The notes under the pieces are model-generated. The model had not been told where the DNA came from, searched no databases, and saw only the letters and a list, made by a program, of their open reading frames with translations. 14,700 bases of DNA from contig JBDNFD010000037.1 in NCBI GenBank assembly GCA_041689995.1, positions 1 to 14,700 on the forward strand, given 5' to 3'. The stretch comes from DASSWG01 sp041689995. GTDB taxonomy: Bacteria; Bacteroidota; Bacteroidia; Flavobacteriales; Flavobacteriaceae. Of the stretch, positions 7,083 through 14,293 are shown piece after piece (the stretch's first letter is position 1; each line of letters begins with the position of its first letter). The position numbers were made by a program, and so were the translations under genes.

Positions 7083-7157
7083 GGGCGATTAGCTCAGTTG
7101 GTTCAGAGCACTACCTCGACAAGGTAGGGGTCGCTGGTTCGAGCCCAGTATCGCCCA
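7083..7157 (+). tRNA. tRNA-Val (anticodon GAC), with C at position 33
   Basis: A full cloverleaf folds here. The acceptor GGGCGAT (7083-7089) pairs with ATCGCCC (7150-7156), the D stem GCTC pairs with GAGC, and the anticodon stem CTACC (7111-7115) pairs with GGTAG (7123-7127). The T stem GCTGG (7133-7137) pairs with CCAGT (7145-7149) with one G-U pair, around the loop TTCGAGC. The loop TCGACAA (7116-7122) gives anticodon GAC (7118-7120), which reads GUC and GUU. Base 33 is C7117 rather than the nearly universal U, while every stem is intact. The discriminator is A7157 and CCA is not encoded. The body closely matches the upstream tRNA-Val, so the two are likely old duplicates. Confidence 0.93.
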
Positions 7158-7160
7158 CAT

Positions 7161-7190
7161 ATTCCCGCCTTTGCGGGAATTTTCTTTTTA
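7161..7190 (+). terminator. intrinsic terminator of the second tRNA-Val gene
   Basis: ATTCCCGC (7161-7168) pairs perfectly with GCGGGAAT (7173-7180) around a 4-base loop, followed by a T-rich run (7181-7189). It begins 4 bases after the tRNA end. The - strand reading lacks a T tract, so it would not serve murF, which approaches from the other side. Confidence 0.85.
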
Positions 7191-7255
7191 TATAGAAGCA
7201 GTACAACTTTTTGGAGAATGAATTCCCTATTTCCCCCAAGAAGCAGGAATTCCTT

Positions 7256-8536
7256 TTAAAGGTTTTCCAGCACCCTTTCGAGCTTCATTCCGCGCGAACC
7301 TTTGATTAGAATAAATGAATTTAAAATTGGGTTGCTTATTAAATATTGATTTAAACCTTCGAAATGGGCGAAACGTTTTAAAATAGCCGGACCTCCGGTT
7401 GTTCTAAAGAAATTGTTTCCACATAAAAAAACCTTATTAATACCCAAAGATTCGATATTTTGAATTACAAGTTGGTGTTCGCGGGCAGAATCTTCCCCTA
7501 CTTCGAACATATCGCCCAAAATAAGCACTTTTTGCTTTTTGGTTTTTAATGATGCAAAACTTTCCAATGCGGCAGCCATACTCGTAGGATTGGCATTATA
7601 TGCGTCGAGAAGAATTTGATTTCCATTTTTTTCGATCATCTGTGAGCGATTATTATTTGGCGAATATCCTTCCACAGCTTTCTTTATCGCTAAGGGTTTC
7701 ACGCTGAAATAAGAGCCGATTCCCACTGCCGCAGCGATATTTTTAGCATTGTATTTCCCTATTAATTGACTTTTAATAAGGATTTCTCCAATAGACATTT
7801 CAACAAAAGGATTGGCTTCCAAAAATTCTATTCGCTGATCAGAATCCTTATTTTCACCAAAAGAATAACTTGTCGCACCCCTGCTTTGTCGGATTTGCAA
7901 AGCATCATCTGAATTCATAAAAATGGTTTTTTCGTGGTTCTTCAAGAAATCATATAATTCACTTTTCGCTTTAATAACCCCTGCTATACCCCCAAAACCT
8001 TCGAGATGTGCCTTTCCAAAATTTGTGATAAATCCATAATCCGGCTCCGCTATTTCACAAAGCAAAGCAATTTCGCCCGCATGATTTGCACCCATTTCCA
8101 CTAGCCCAATTTCTGTGTTTTTCGTCATGGAAAGCAGTGTCAAGGGCACGCCGATATGATTGTTGAAATTCCCTTGTGTCGCCGTTGTTTTAAACTTCTC
8201 GGAAAGCACAGCATTTATCAATTCTTTAGTAGTGGTTTTCCCATTGCTTCCCGTTAAACCAATAATTGGAACCTTCAGGTATTTCCTATGAAAATTCGCA
8301 AGCTCTTGCAAAGTTTGCAACACATCAGCAACTGGAATAAAATTAATATGAGGTTCAACAACTTTTTCAACCACCGCAAATGCAGCCCCATTCTCAAGTG
8401 CCTGAGTGGCAAATTTATTTCCATCGAAGTTTTCACCCTTTAATGCAAAAAAAATTGAGCCTTTTCCTATTTTTCGGGTATCGGTTGATATCCCATTGCT
8501 TTCAAGAAAGAGTTGATGTATTTCGGCCGTTTTCAT
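7256..8536 (-). CDS. murF: UDP-MurNAc-tripeptide--D-Ala-D-Ala ligase (MurF)
   Basis: This cytoplasmic 426-residue Mur ligase adds D-Ala-D-Ala to UDP-MurNAc-tripeptide with ATP, giving the pentapeptide precursor of peptidoglycan. The N-terminal domain starts with the MurE/F-like substrate region (STDTRKIGKGSIFFALKGE, about 17-35). The ATP loop GLTGSNGKTTT is at residues 93-103, followed by GNFNNHIGVPLTLL, the Mg-binding EMGANHAGEI and NFGKAHLEGF. The C-terminal domain has the MurF-specific LLDAYNANP (Tyr313-Pro317) and GDMFEVGEDSAREHQ. The length is slightly short for the family (430-460). It lies 61 bases downstream of gldJ on the same strand with a terminator in between, and no clear promoter of its own is seen, so read-through from gldJ may supply its transcript. 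Confidence 0.95.
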   Translation of the reverse strand: MKTAEIHQLFLESNGISTDTRKIGKGSIFFALKGENFDGNKFATQALENGAAFAVVEKVVEPHINFIPVADVLQTLQELANFHRKYLKVPIIGLTGSNGKTTTKELINAVLSEKFKTTATQGNFNNHIGVPLTLLSMTKNTEIGLVEMGANHAGEIALLCEIAEPDYGFITNFGKAHLEGFGGIAGVIKAKSELYDFLKNHEKTIFMNSDDALQIRQSRGATSYSFGENKDSDQRIEFLEANPFVEMSIGEILIKSQLIGKYNAKNIAAAVGIGSYFSVKPLAIKKAVEGYSPNNNRSQMIEKNGNQILLDAYNANPTSMAAALESFASLKTKKQKVLILGDMFEVGEDSAREHQLVIQNIESLGINKVFLCGNNFFRTTGGPAILKRFAHFEGLNQYLISNPILNSFILIKGSRGMKLERVLENL

Positions 8537-8550
8537 TCAATAAAGCTATC

Positions 8551-8576
8551 AAAAAAGCCCTTAAAAAAAGGGCTTT
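8551..8576 (-). terminator. intrinsic terminator downstream of gldJ
   Basis: On the - strand AAAGCCCTT (8576-8568) pairs with AAGGGCTTT (8562-8554) as a 9-bp stem with a 5-base T loop, and the stem leads into a run of six T's (8556-8551). It lies 22 bases past the gldJ stop and 15 bases before the murF start. It should end or attenuate the gldJ transcript before murF. Confidence 0.8.
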
Positions 8577-8597
8577 ATATCATACTGTTTTTTTGAC

Positions 8598-10241
8598 TTA
8601 ATTTCGTGCGGTATTCCCTCTTGTATTTGCGGAACTACCTACACGTGACATAGCGCACCTAAAACCAATATAATTTGTCGCTCTGTCCTGAGGGAAAAAC
8701 CTTCTAGTTCCAGGATCCAACCAATATGCATTATCCTTCCAAGAACCCCCTTTATAAACGCGAACATCATTATCTATCAATGTGGTACGACCATTATCTT
8801 GATCATATTGGCGAATCATTTTTCCGGTGCTGTCCACCTGAACTTGTGGCCGGGGGGAATTATACATACGTTGTGTACCTGTAAGTTCATTTTCGTAATA
8901 ATACCTAGAAGATTCCTTGTCGCCATCCCTAAAATCGCGGTTATCGCTTGTGGAAAATTGTGTTCTCAAATAAGTTTCGTTCTCATCTACGGGAATTTGT
9001 TCTATTTCTCCAGGTAAAACCCTTGCCACCAAACTACCATTGGGCAGAGTGTCAAACACCATAGTTTCCGGGGTTACAATTTTTACCGTACCATCCTCAT
9101 TGAGCGCATATTTTTCATACACATTTCCACGATAATAATTGAAATCATTAAATTGATCATCTACAATGGGTCGATATACATCGGCTACCCATTCCGCCAC
9201 GTTTCCAGCCATATCGTACAAGCCAAAAGCATTTGGTGGATAGGATTTGATTTCATTGGTAATGGCGGCTCCATCAACGCTCCAACCTGCTATCCCGCCA
9301 TAATCACCATCACCCAATTTGAAATTCGCAAGCAGATCTCCTTTCTGACCTTTTTTTCCTGACCGGAGATATTGACCATCCCAAGGATATTTTTTTCTAC
9401 CTCTGTAGGCATTATATTCACGATTGCTAACCATTGCCAAAGCGGCATATTCCCATTCCACTTCGGTTGGAAGCCTATAACCTGGAAGAAGTACACCATC
9501 TTTTCTTTGAATATATGATCCAGTGCTGTCTGCACCTTTTTTTGAGGCCATACGTTGTGAAGTACTTCCACCTCTGATCAAGGAATCATTTCCGCCCAAA
9601 GTCATTGTTGGAGCGTTCAAATAAGTTGAGGTACTGAAAGTTTGATCCGCTTTAATCTTCGATTTAACATCTTTGGCAACATATCCTTGCTCCTCCAAGA
9701 GCCGCAAATTAACTTGATCGGTCCGCCATTGGCTGTATTCGGTTGCTTGAATCCAACTTACACCAACCACCGGATAATCTTGATAGGAAGGATGACGCAA
9801 ATAATTGTTTGTTAAAGGTTCGTTGTAACCAAGCCGGTTGGCCCAAACCAACGTATCTGGCACAGCACCTTGATAAATAGCGGAATAACGCTTTTCCGAA
9901 GGAGGATATACATCTTTCAAATAATCCAGATATTCGAGGTACATCAAATTGGTGACCTCGGTTTCATCCATATAAAAGGATTGGACATGTTGCTGGGTTG
10001 GAGTATTGTTCCAATCGTGCATCACATCATCTTCTACACGCCCCATCGTGAATGTTCCTCCATCAATAAACACCAAGCCGGGTCCAGCTTCTTGGCCTTT
10101 GTAATTGGTTTTGTACTGATCATCGATGTCCCAACCAGTACCACGGGAAACTCCATCGTAGTTACGCGAATTGTTACAACCGACAACAGCTAAGGCCGCC
10201 ACCACGGCAGAAAAGGATTTTAAGGCAATTTTAACTCTCAT
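8598..10241 (-). CDS. gldJ: gliding motility lipoprotein GldJ
   Basis: GldJ is a lipoprotein required, in studied flavobacteria, for gliding motility and for stability of the type IX secretion/gliding machinery. The 547-residue product starts with a lipoprotein signal ending VVGC (lipidated Cys22). It then has a formylglycine-generating-enzyme-like fold: GLVFIDGGTFTMG at about 55-67, PVVGVSW near 157-163, RLPTEVEWEYAA at 256-267, NAFGLYDMAGNVAEW at 337-351, and KGGSW with GFRC (Cys529) at the end. Long inserts at about 180-250 and 360-500 interrupt the fold, as in GldJ/GldK-type proteins. Apart from Cys22 the only cysteine is Cys529, so the paired active-site cysteines of true formylglycine enzymes are absent and a structural role is likely. 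The neighbours porU and porV strongly support GldJ over GldK or an unrelated sulfatase-modifying protein. Confidence 0.93.
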   Translation of the reverse strand: MRVKIALKSFSAVVAALAVVGCNNSRNYDGVSRGTGWDIDDQYKTNYKGQEAGPGLVFIDGGTFTMGRVEDDVMHDWNNTPTQQHVQSFYMDETEVTNLMYLEYLDYLKDVYPPSEKRYSAIYQGAVPDTLVWANRLGYNEPLTNNYLRHPSYQDYPVVGVSWIQATEYSQWRTDQVNLRLLEEQGYVAKDVKSKIKADQTFSTSTYLNAPTMTLGGNDSLIRGGSTSQRMASKKGADSTGSYIQRKDGVLLPGYRLPTEVEWEYAALAMVSNREYNAYRGRKKYPWDGQYLRSGKKGQKGDLLANFKLGDGDYGGIAGWSVDGAAITNEIKSYPPNAFGLYDMAGNVAEWVADVYRPIVDDQFNDFNYYRGNVYEKYALNEDGTVKIVTPETMVFDTLPNGSLVARVLPGEIEQIPVDENETYLRTQFSTSDNRDFRDGDKESSRYYYENELTGTQRMYNSPRPQVQVDSTGKMIRQYDQDNGRTTLIDNDVRVYKGGSWKDNAYWLDPGTRRFFPQDRATNYIGFRCAMSRVGSSANTRGNTARN

Positions 10242-10449
10242 ATCCGCAATTTAGTTTTGTGAAATTTGGGTTCGCAATATAGCAATTAACTCGAACTTCC
10301 CACGTTTATTTTTAAAATTTAGCAGTTAACCCGCACCGGGTTTTCAATTCATTAACGGCTGCCGCTTAAAAATAGTATTTTCAAAAAAGGAAATAATTAC
10401 TTTTGCGACATTTCCATACTATAAATCCCAATGAAACGTTAACCTCGTA
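10242..10449. promoter_or_regulatory. divergent gldJ/porU intergenic control region
   Basis: These 208 bases must hold the promoters of both gldJ (leftward) and porU (rightward). For porU, TACTTTTG (10398-10405) matches the -7 consensus TAnnTTTG, 44 bases before the ATG, without a clear -33 element. For gldJ only an imperfect box, TATATTGC on the - strand at about 10273-10280, is seen. Two near-identical 13-mers, AGCAATTAACTCG (10281-10293) and AGCAGTTAACCCG (10321-10333), match at 11 of 13 bases and lie exactly 40 bases apart. The second overlaps a hairpin, AACCCG/CGGGTT (10328-10333 with 10337-10342). These could be operator sites shared by the two genes. This is inferred from position and spacing only. 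Confidence 0.5.
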
Positions 10450-13400
10450 ATGAAAACACAACTTGCTATTTTATTTTTGCTCGTCACGGTAATTGGTCGT
10501 GCACAACAAAAAAAATTCAACATTCTGTGGTTCGATCAAAAGGAAATATCCGGGGTGGAAAATTTCTCCTTGATCGTTCCGGGTTTTGATGACAGCCAGT
10601 TCGAATTCGATTACGAAAATAGAATTATTTTTTATACAACCCAGTGGAAAACCCAAAATTATATTTCCGGGGGCGAACTACAAGGAATCACTTTTCAACC
10701 CATTTCTGAAAGCCTTTTAAAAAATATTGATCTAAAAAAAATTCCAACGAAAGTCGAATTTAAACTTTCCACTGAGCGCGGCCGCAACCAATTGTATACC
10801 GTTTTAAGGCTGAGCCCGATAATAAAAGATCAGGGGGTTTATAAAAAAATCACCTCTTTTACCATTTCCTACGCAGCATCGGCCGGAAGACCTTTTGAAC
10901 AATACTCTGCTCCCCCCATCACTAATTCTATTTTTTCCAGTGGTCAGTGGTTTCGCTTTTATGTTGAAAAAACGGGGGTTTATAAACTAACAAAAGGCTT
11001 TTTGCAAAATTTGGGCATGAATGTTTCAAACATCGATCCGAGCAAATTAAAAATATATGGTCATGGCGGCGAAATGTTGCCGCTGTTGAACAGTGCAAAC
11101 CACAATTACGATCCGCCACAATCCTCCATACAGGTAGTCGATGGGAACGATGGAAGTTTTGACAACTCAGATTATATTTTATTTTACGGAAAAGGAACAA
11201 CTGGTTATAACGAAGAAAGCAAAACGAATATTAATTTATATGCAGAACGCTCCTACTATTATATCACTGCCGATGGCGGGAACGGTTTACGGATTTTTCC
11301 ATTTACGCAACCGACGGGAACTGCCACGACCACAATTGATTCCTATGACGATTACCAGTTTTCCGAAGTGGATGAATATAGTTTGGTGAAAGTGGGAAGA
11401 CGTTGGTTTGGCGATCGCTTCGACATACAAAATCAGCGCAGTTACGAATTTGATTTTAAAAATATCGTTCCGGGAGAGCCAATGACCGTAAAAGTGCTGG
11501 CCGCAGCTGCAGCTGAAGTTCAGACTTCCATGGAAGTAACGGTGAACGGCGGAAATATCGGCGCCATGACTTTTCCAAAAATCACCGATAATCAATATGC
11601 TTTTGGCAATGTTGTAACACAAAATGTTCCGGCGACTTCTGAAACCGTCACGGTAGATTTGACATACAACAACGGCGGCGCTCCATCGAGTGTGGGATAT
11701 TTGGATTACATCAGTATAGAAGCAAAAAGAAAGTTGATCGGTGGCGACAAACAATTTGATTTTCGTTTGAATGAAGCCGCAACTTTATCTGGAATAGGCA
11801 AATATTTTCTTCAAAATACCACGAATATTTCTCAAATCTGGGATGTGACCAATCCTGGCAATATCACAACGCTTTCCAATTCCAGCAATAGTGCTTCCAT
11901 TTCTTTCAAAGCGGCGTTGGGCCAAGCTCGCGAATATGTCGCAGTTTCCCCTTCCGATTATTATTTCCCGCAAACCGATGGGAGCACGCAAGTTCAAAAT
12001 CAAAATTTAAAAGGACGCATTTTCGAAAATGCACAAGGCGATTTCGAGGACATTGATTATCTGATCATTACCAATTCCACCTTGGCTCAACAAGCAAACC
12101 GATTGGCTCAATATCGGCGTCAAAATTATGGGTTGAATGTAAAAGTGGTTTTATTGGAAACGATTTATCAGGAATTCAGTTCAGGAAAACAAGACATCGT
12201 AGCGATCCGGAATTTCGTGAAATATGTCTATGATAATGCTTCCACAAATAACCAGCGTATAAAATACCTGTGTTTGTTCGGTGATGCTTCGGTGGATTAT
12301 AAAAACCGACTTCCGGGCAATAATAATATGGTGCCGACCTATGAAAGTTACAACAGTTTTCGAATTGGAGAAACCTCCTTCCCATCCGATGATTTTTATG
12401 GGATGATGGATCCTTCCGAGGGAACAATGGTCATTACCGATAAAGTGGACATTGCTTTGGGCAGAATTATTGCCGACACACCTCAGTTGGCAAAAACGCT
12501 TGTGGATAAAATCATCGATTACGAGAAAAAAGAATCCTACGGCAGCTGGCGCAATAATTTTGTCTTAATTGCCGATGACGCTGATGAAAGCGGTGCCGGA
12601 GGTTTTGGCCTTCAGGTCAATCTAAATCAATTGGGCGATGAAATCTCGGCAGATGTTCCTTTCATTAATGTTTATAAAATTCTTAGCGATGCTTATCAGC
12701 AAGTTTCTTCTTCCGGGGGTGAACGCTATCCACAAGTGAACGAAGATATTTCCGAAGCTATCGAAGTTGGGACCTCGGTTATAAATTATTTGGGGCATGG
12801 CGGGGAAGAAGGGCTCGCCCAAGAAAGAATTCTTATGAATGCAGACATTGAAAGTTGGACAAACGTAAATAAATACAGTGTATTTGTAATTATCACCTGT
12901 GAATTCACAAAATTCGACAATCCGCTTCGTCCCACAGGAGGAGAAAATATTTTGTGGCAAAAAAATGCCGGTGCTGTTGCATCAATTGCCACGGTGCGTT
13001 CCATCAGTGTTTCCGGTGGCACCAACTTCAATTTGGCCCTTCCCGAATACTTGTTCAATAATGACGATTCGGTGGCAGAAGCCTTACGAAAAGCAAAAAA
13101 CAATATCGGTGGTCCCAGCAGGCGCGTCATTTTCTTTTTTGGCGATCCGGCAATGAAACTCGCTCTTCCCAAACCAAAAATTAGTTTGACCGCGATAAAT
13201 GGAATTCCAGTTACACAAAGCATGGACACATTGGAAGCACTTGATCATGTGGTAATAGCTGGGAAAGTCACCACACCTAGCGGAGCATTGCTTTCCAATT
13301 ACAACGGAATTCTTTCTACCACTATTTTTGATAAACGCATCGATCGGCAGACGCTTAATAATAATGGACAGGGGGTTTTCGAATTTACAACCTTGGGGGA

Positions 13401-14253
13401 AATTATTTTTCGCGGAAAAGCATCCGTAACGAACGGCCTCTTTGAATTCGATTTTGTCGTTCCAAAAGATATCAGCATTCCCGTGGGAACTGGGCGAATC
13501 GGTTTTTACTCGGAAAAAAATCAAGAATTGGAAGATCAAACCGGGTACAATAATGAAATTTTAGTGGGCGGAATAAATGAAGACGCACCTGAAGATAATA
13601 TTGGACCAGAAATAAAATTATATATGAACGATGAAAATTTTGTTTCGGGCGGAGTTACGAATGAATCTCCTTTTTTGTTGGTAAAATTGGCCGACAAAAA
13701 CGGTGTCAACACCGCAAGCGGAATCGGCCATGATCTTGTGGCGATTATAGATGGCGACGAAACAAATCCATATGTGGTGAACGATTATTATGAAACAGAA
13801 ATAGATGACTATACGCAGGGAACGGTTTTTTACAAATTGCGCGATTTGGATATCGGCATACACACGCTCACATTCAAGGCTTGGGATGTCTATAACAATT
13901 CCGCAACGGCAGAAATTCAATTTGTGGTGGCCGGGGACGATGATCTGAAAATTACCCATGTACTGAACTATCCAAACCCGTTTCACAATTACACAGAATT
14001 TTGGTTCAATCATAATAGGCCATATGAACCCTTGCAAGTGCAAGTTCAGGTATTCACCGTAACGGGAAAAGTCGTTTGGACCAAAAACCAGATCATCACC
14101 ACTAATGGCTTTTTATCAAGGGAAATTTCTTGGAACGGAAAAGACGATTTCGGCGATTCGATCGGAAAAGGAGTATACATTTATAAGCTTACGGTGAAAT
14201 CTACGTTAACCAATGACAAAGTGGAGAAATTTGAAAAACTCGTCATCTTATAA
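10450..14253 (+). CDS. porU: type IX secretion system sortase PorU (C25 protease)
   Basis: PorU is the cell-surface gingipain-family protease of type IX secretion that cleaves the C-terminal sorting domain from cargo and attaches cargo to the surface. The 1267-residue protein has a signal peptide ending GRA|Q (about residue 18) and a long beta-rich N-terminal region. The C25 domain, at about 534-905, includes DDFYGMMDP, VDIALGRIIADTPQLA, the catalytic His783 in YLGHGGEEGL and the catalytic Cys817 in IITCEFTKFDNP, and ends near FFFGDPAMKLALP. Beta domains follow, then a type IX C-terminal domain from about 1168: LNYPNPFHNYTEF, then NGKDDFGDSIGKGVYIYKL. The CTD is the feature that places PorU with PorV at the outer membrane, as known for the P. 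gingivalis protein. Length is in the usual range (1100-1300). porV follows after 40 bases, and gldJ is divergent upstream. Confidence 0.96.
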   Translation: MKTQLAILFLLVTVIGRAQQKKFNILWFDQKEISGVENFSLIVPGFDDSQFEFDYENRIIFYTTQWKTQNYISGGELQGITFQPISESLLKNIDLKKIPTKVEFKLSTERGRNQLYTVLRLSPIIKDQGVYKKITSFTISYAASAGRPFEQYSAPPITNSIFSSGQWFRFYVEKTGVYKLTKGFLQNLGMNVSNIDPSKLKIYGHGGEMLPLLNSANHNYDPPQSSIQVVDGNDGSFDNSDYILFYGKGTTGYNEESKTNINLYAERSYYYITADGGNGLRIFPFTQPTGTATTTIDSYDDYQFSEVDEYSLVKVGRRWFGDRFDIQNQRSYEFDFKNIVPGEPMTVKVLAAAAAEVQTSMEVTVNGGNIGAMTFPKITDNQYAFGNVVTQNVPATSETVTVDLTYNNGGAPSSVGYLDYISIEAKRKLIGGDKQFDFRLNEAATLSGIGKYFLQNTTNISQIWDVTNPGNITTLSNSSNSASISFKAALGQAREYVAVSPSDYYFPQTDGSTQVQNQNLKGRIFENAQGDFEDIDYLIITNSTLAQQANRLAQYRRQNYGLNVKVVLLETIYQEFSSGKQDIVAIRNFVKYVYDNASTNNQRIKYLCLFGDASVDYKNRLPGNNNMVPTYESYNSFRIGETSFPSDDFYGMMDPSEGTMVITDKVDIALGRIIADTPQLAKTLVDKIIDYEKKESYGSWRNNFVLIADDADESGAGGFGLQVNLNQLGDEISADVPFINVYKILSDAYQQVSSSGGERYPQVNEDISEAIEVGTSVINYLGHGGEEGLAQERILMNADIESWTNVNKYSVFVIITCEFTKFDNPLRPTGGENILWQKNAGAVASIATVRSISVSGGTNFNLALPEYLFNNDDSVAEALRKAKNNIGGPSRRVIFFFGDPAMKLALPKPKISLTAINGIPVTQSMDTLEALDHVVIAGKVTTPSGALLSNYNGILSTTIFDKRIDRQTLNNNGQGVFEFTTLGEIIFRGKASVTNGLFEFDFVVPKDISIPVGTGRIGFYSEKNQELEDQTGYNNEILVGGINEDAPEDNIGPEIKLYMNDENFVSGGVTNESPFLLVKLADKNGVNTASGIGHDLVAIIDGDETNPYVVNDYYETEIDDYTQGTVFYKLRDLDIGIHTLTFKAWDVYNNSATAEIQFVVAGDDDLKITHVLNYPNPFHNYTEFWFNHNRPYEPLQVQVQVFTVTGKVVWTKNQIITTNGFLSREISWNGKDDFGDSIGKGVYIYKLTVKSTLTNDKVEKFEKLVIL

Positions 14254-14268
14254 AATCGAATAAAAACA

Positions 14269-14276
14269 TATATTTG
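14269..14276 (+). promoter_or_regulatory. possible -7 promoter box before porV
   Basis: TATATTTG matches the Bacteroidota -7 consensus and lies 17 bases before the porV ATG, just after the porU stop. No -33 element is found at normal spacing. If used, it would give porV extra transcription beyond the porU transcript, fitting its need in larger amounts than PorU, but this is inference. Confidence 0.45.
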
Positions 14277-14293
14277 CAAACTTAAATAGAACT

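Noticed and set aside
12786..13229. Long antisense frame of 147 codons inside porU
   Set aside because: It is the mirror of a strongly coding region carrying the PorU catalytic His and Cys; its translation has no family motif.
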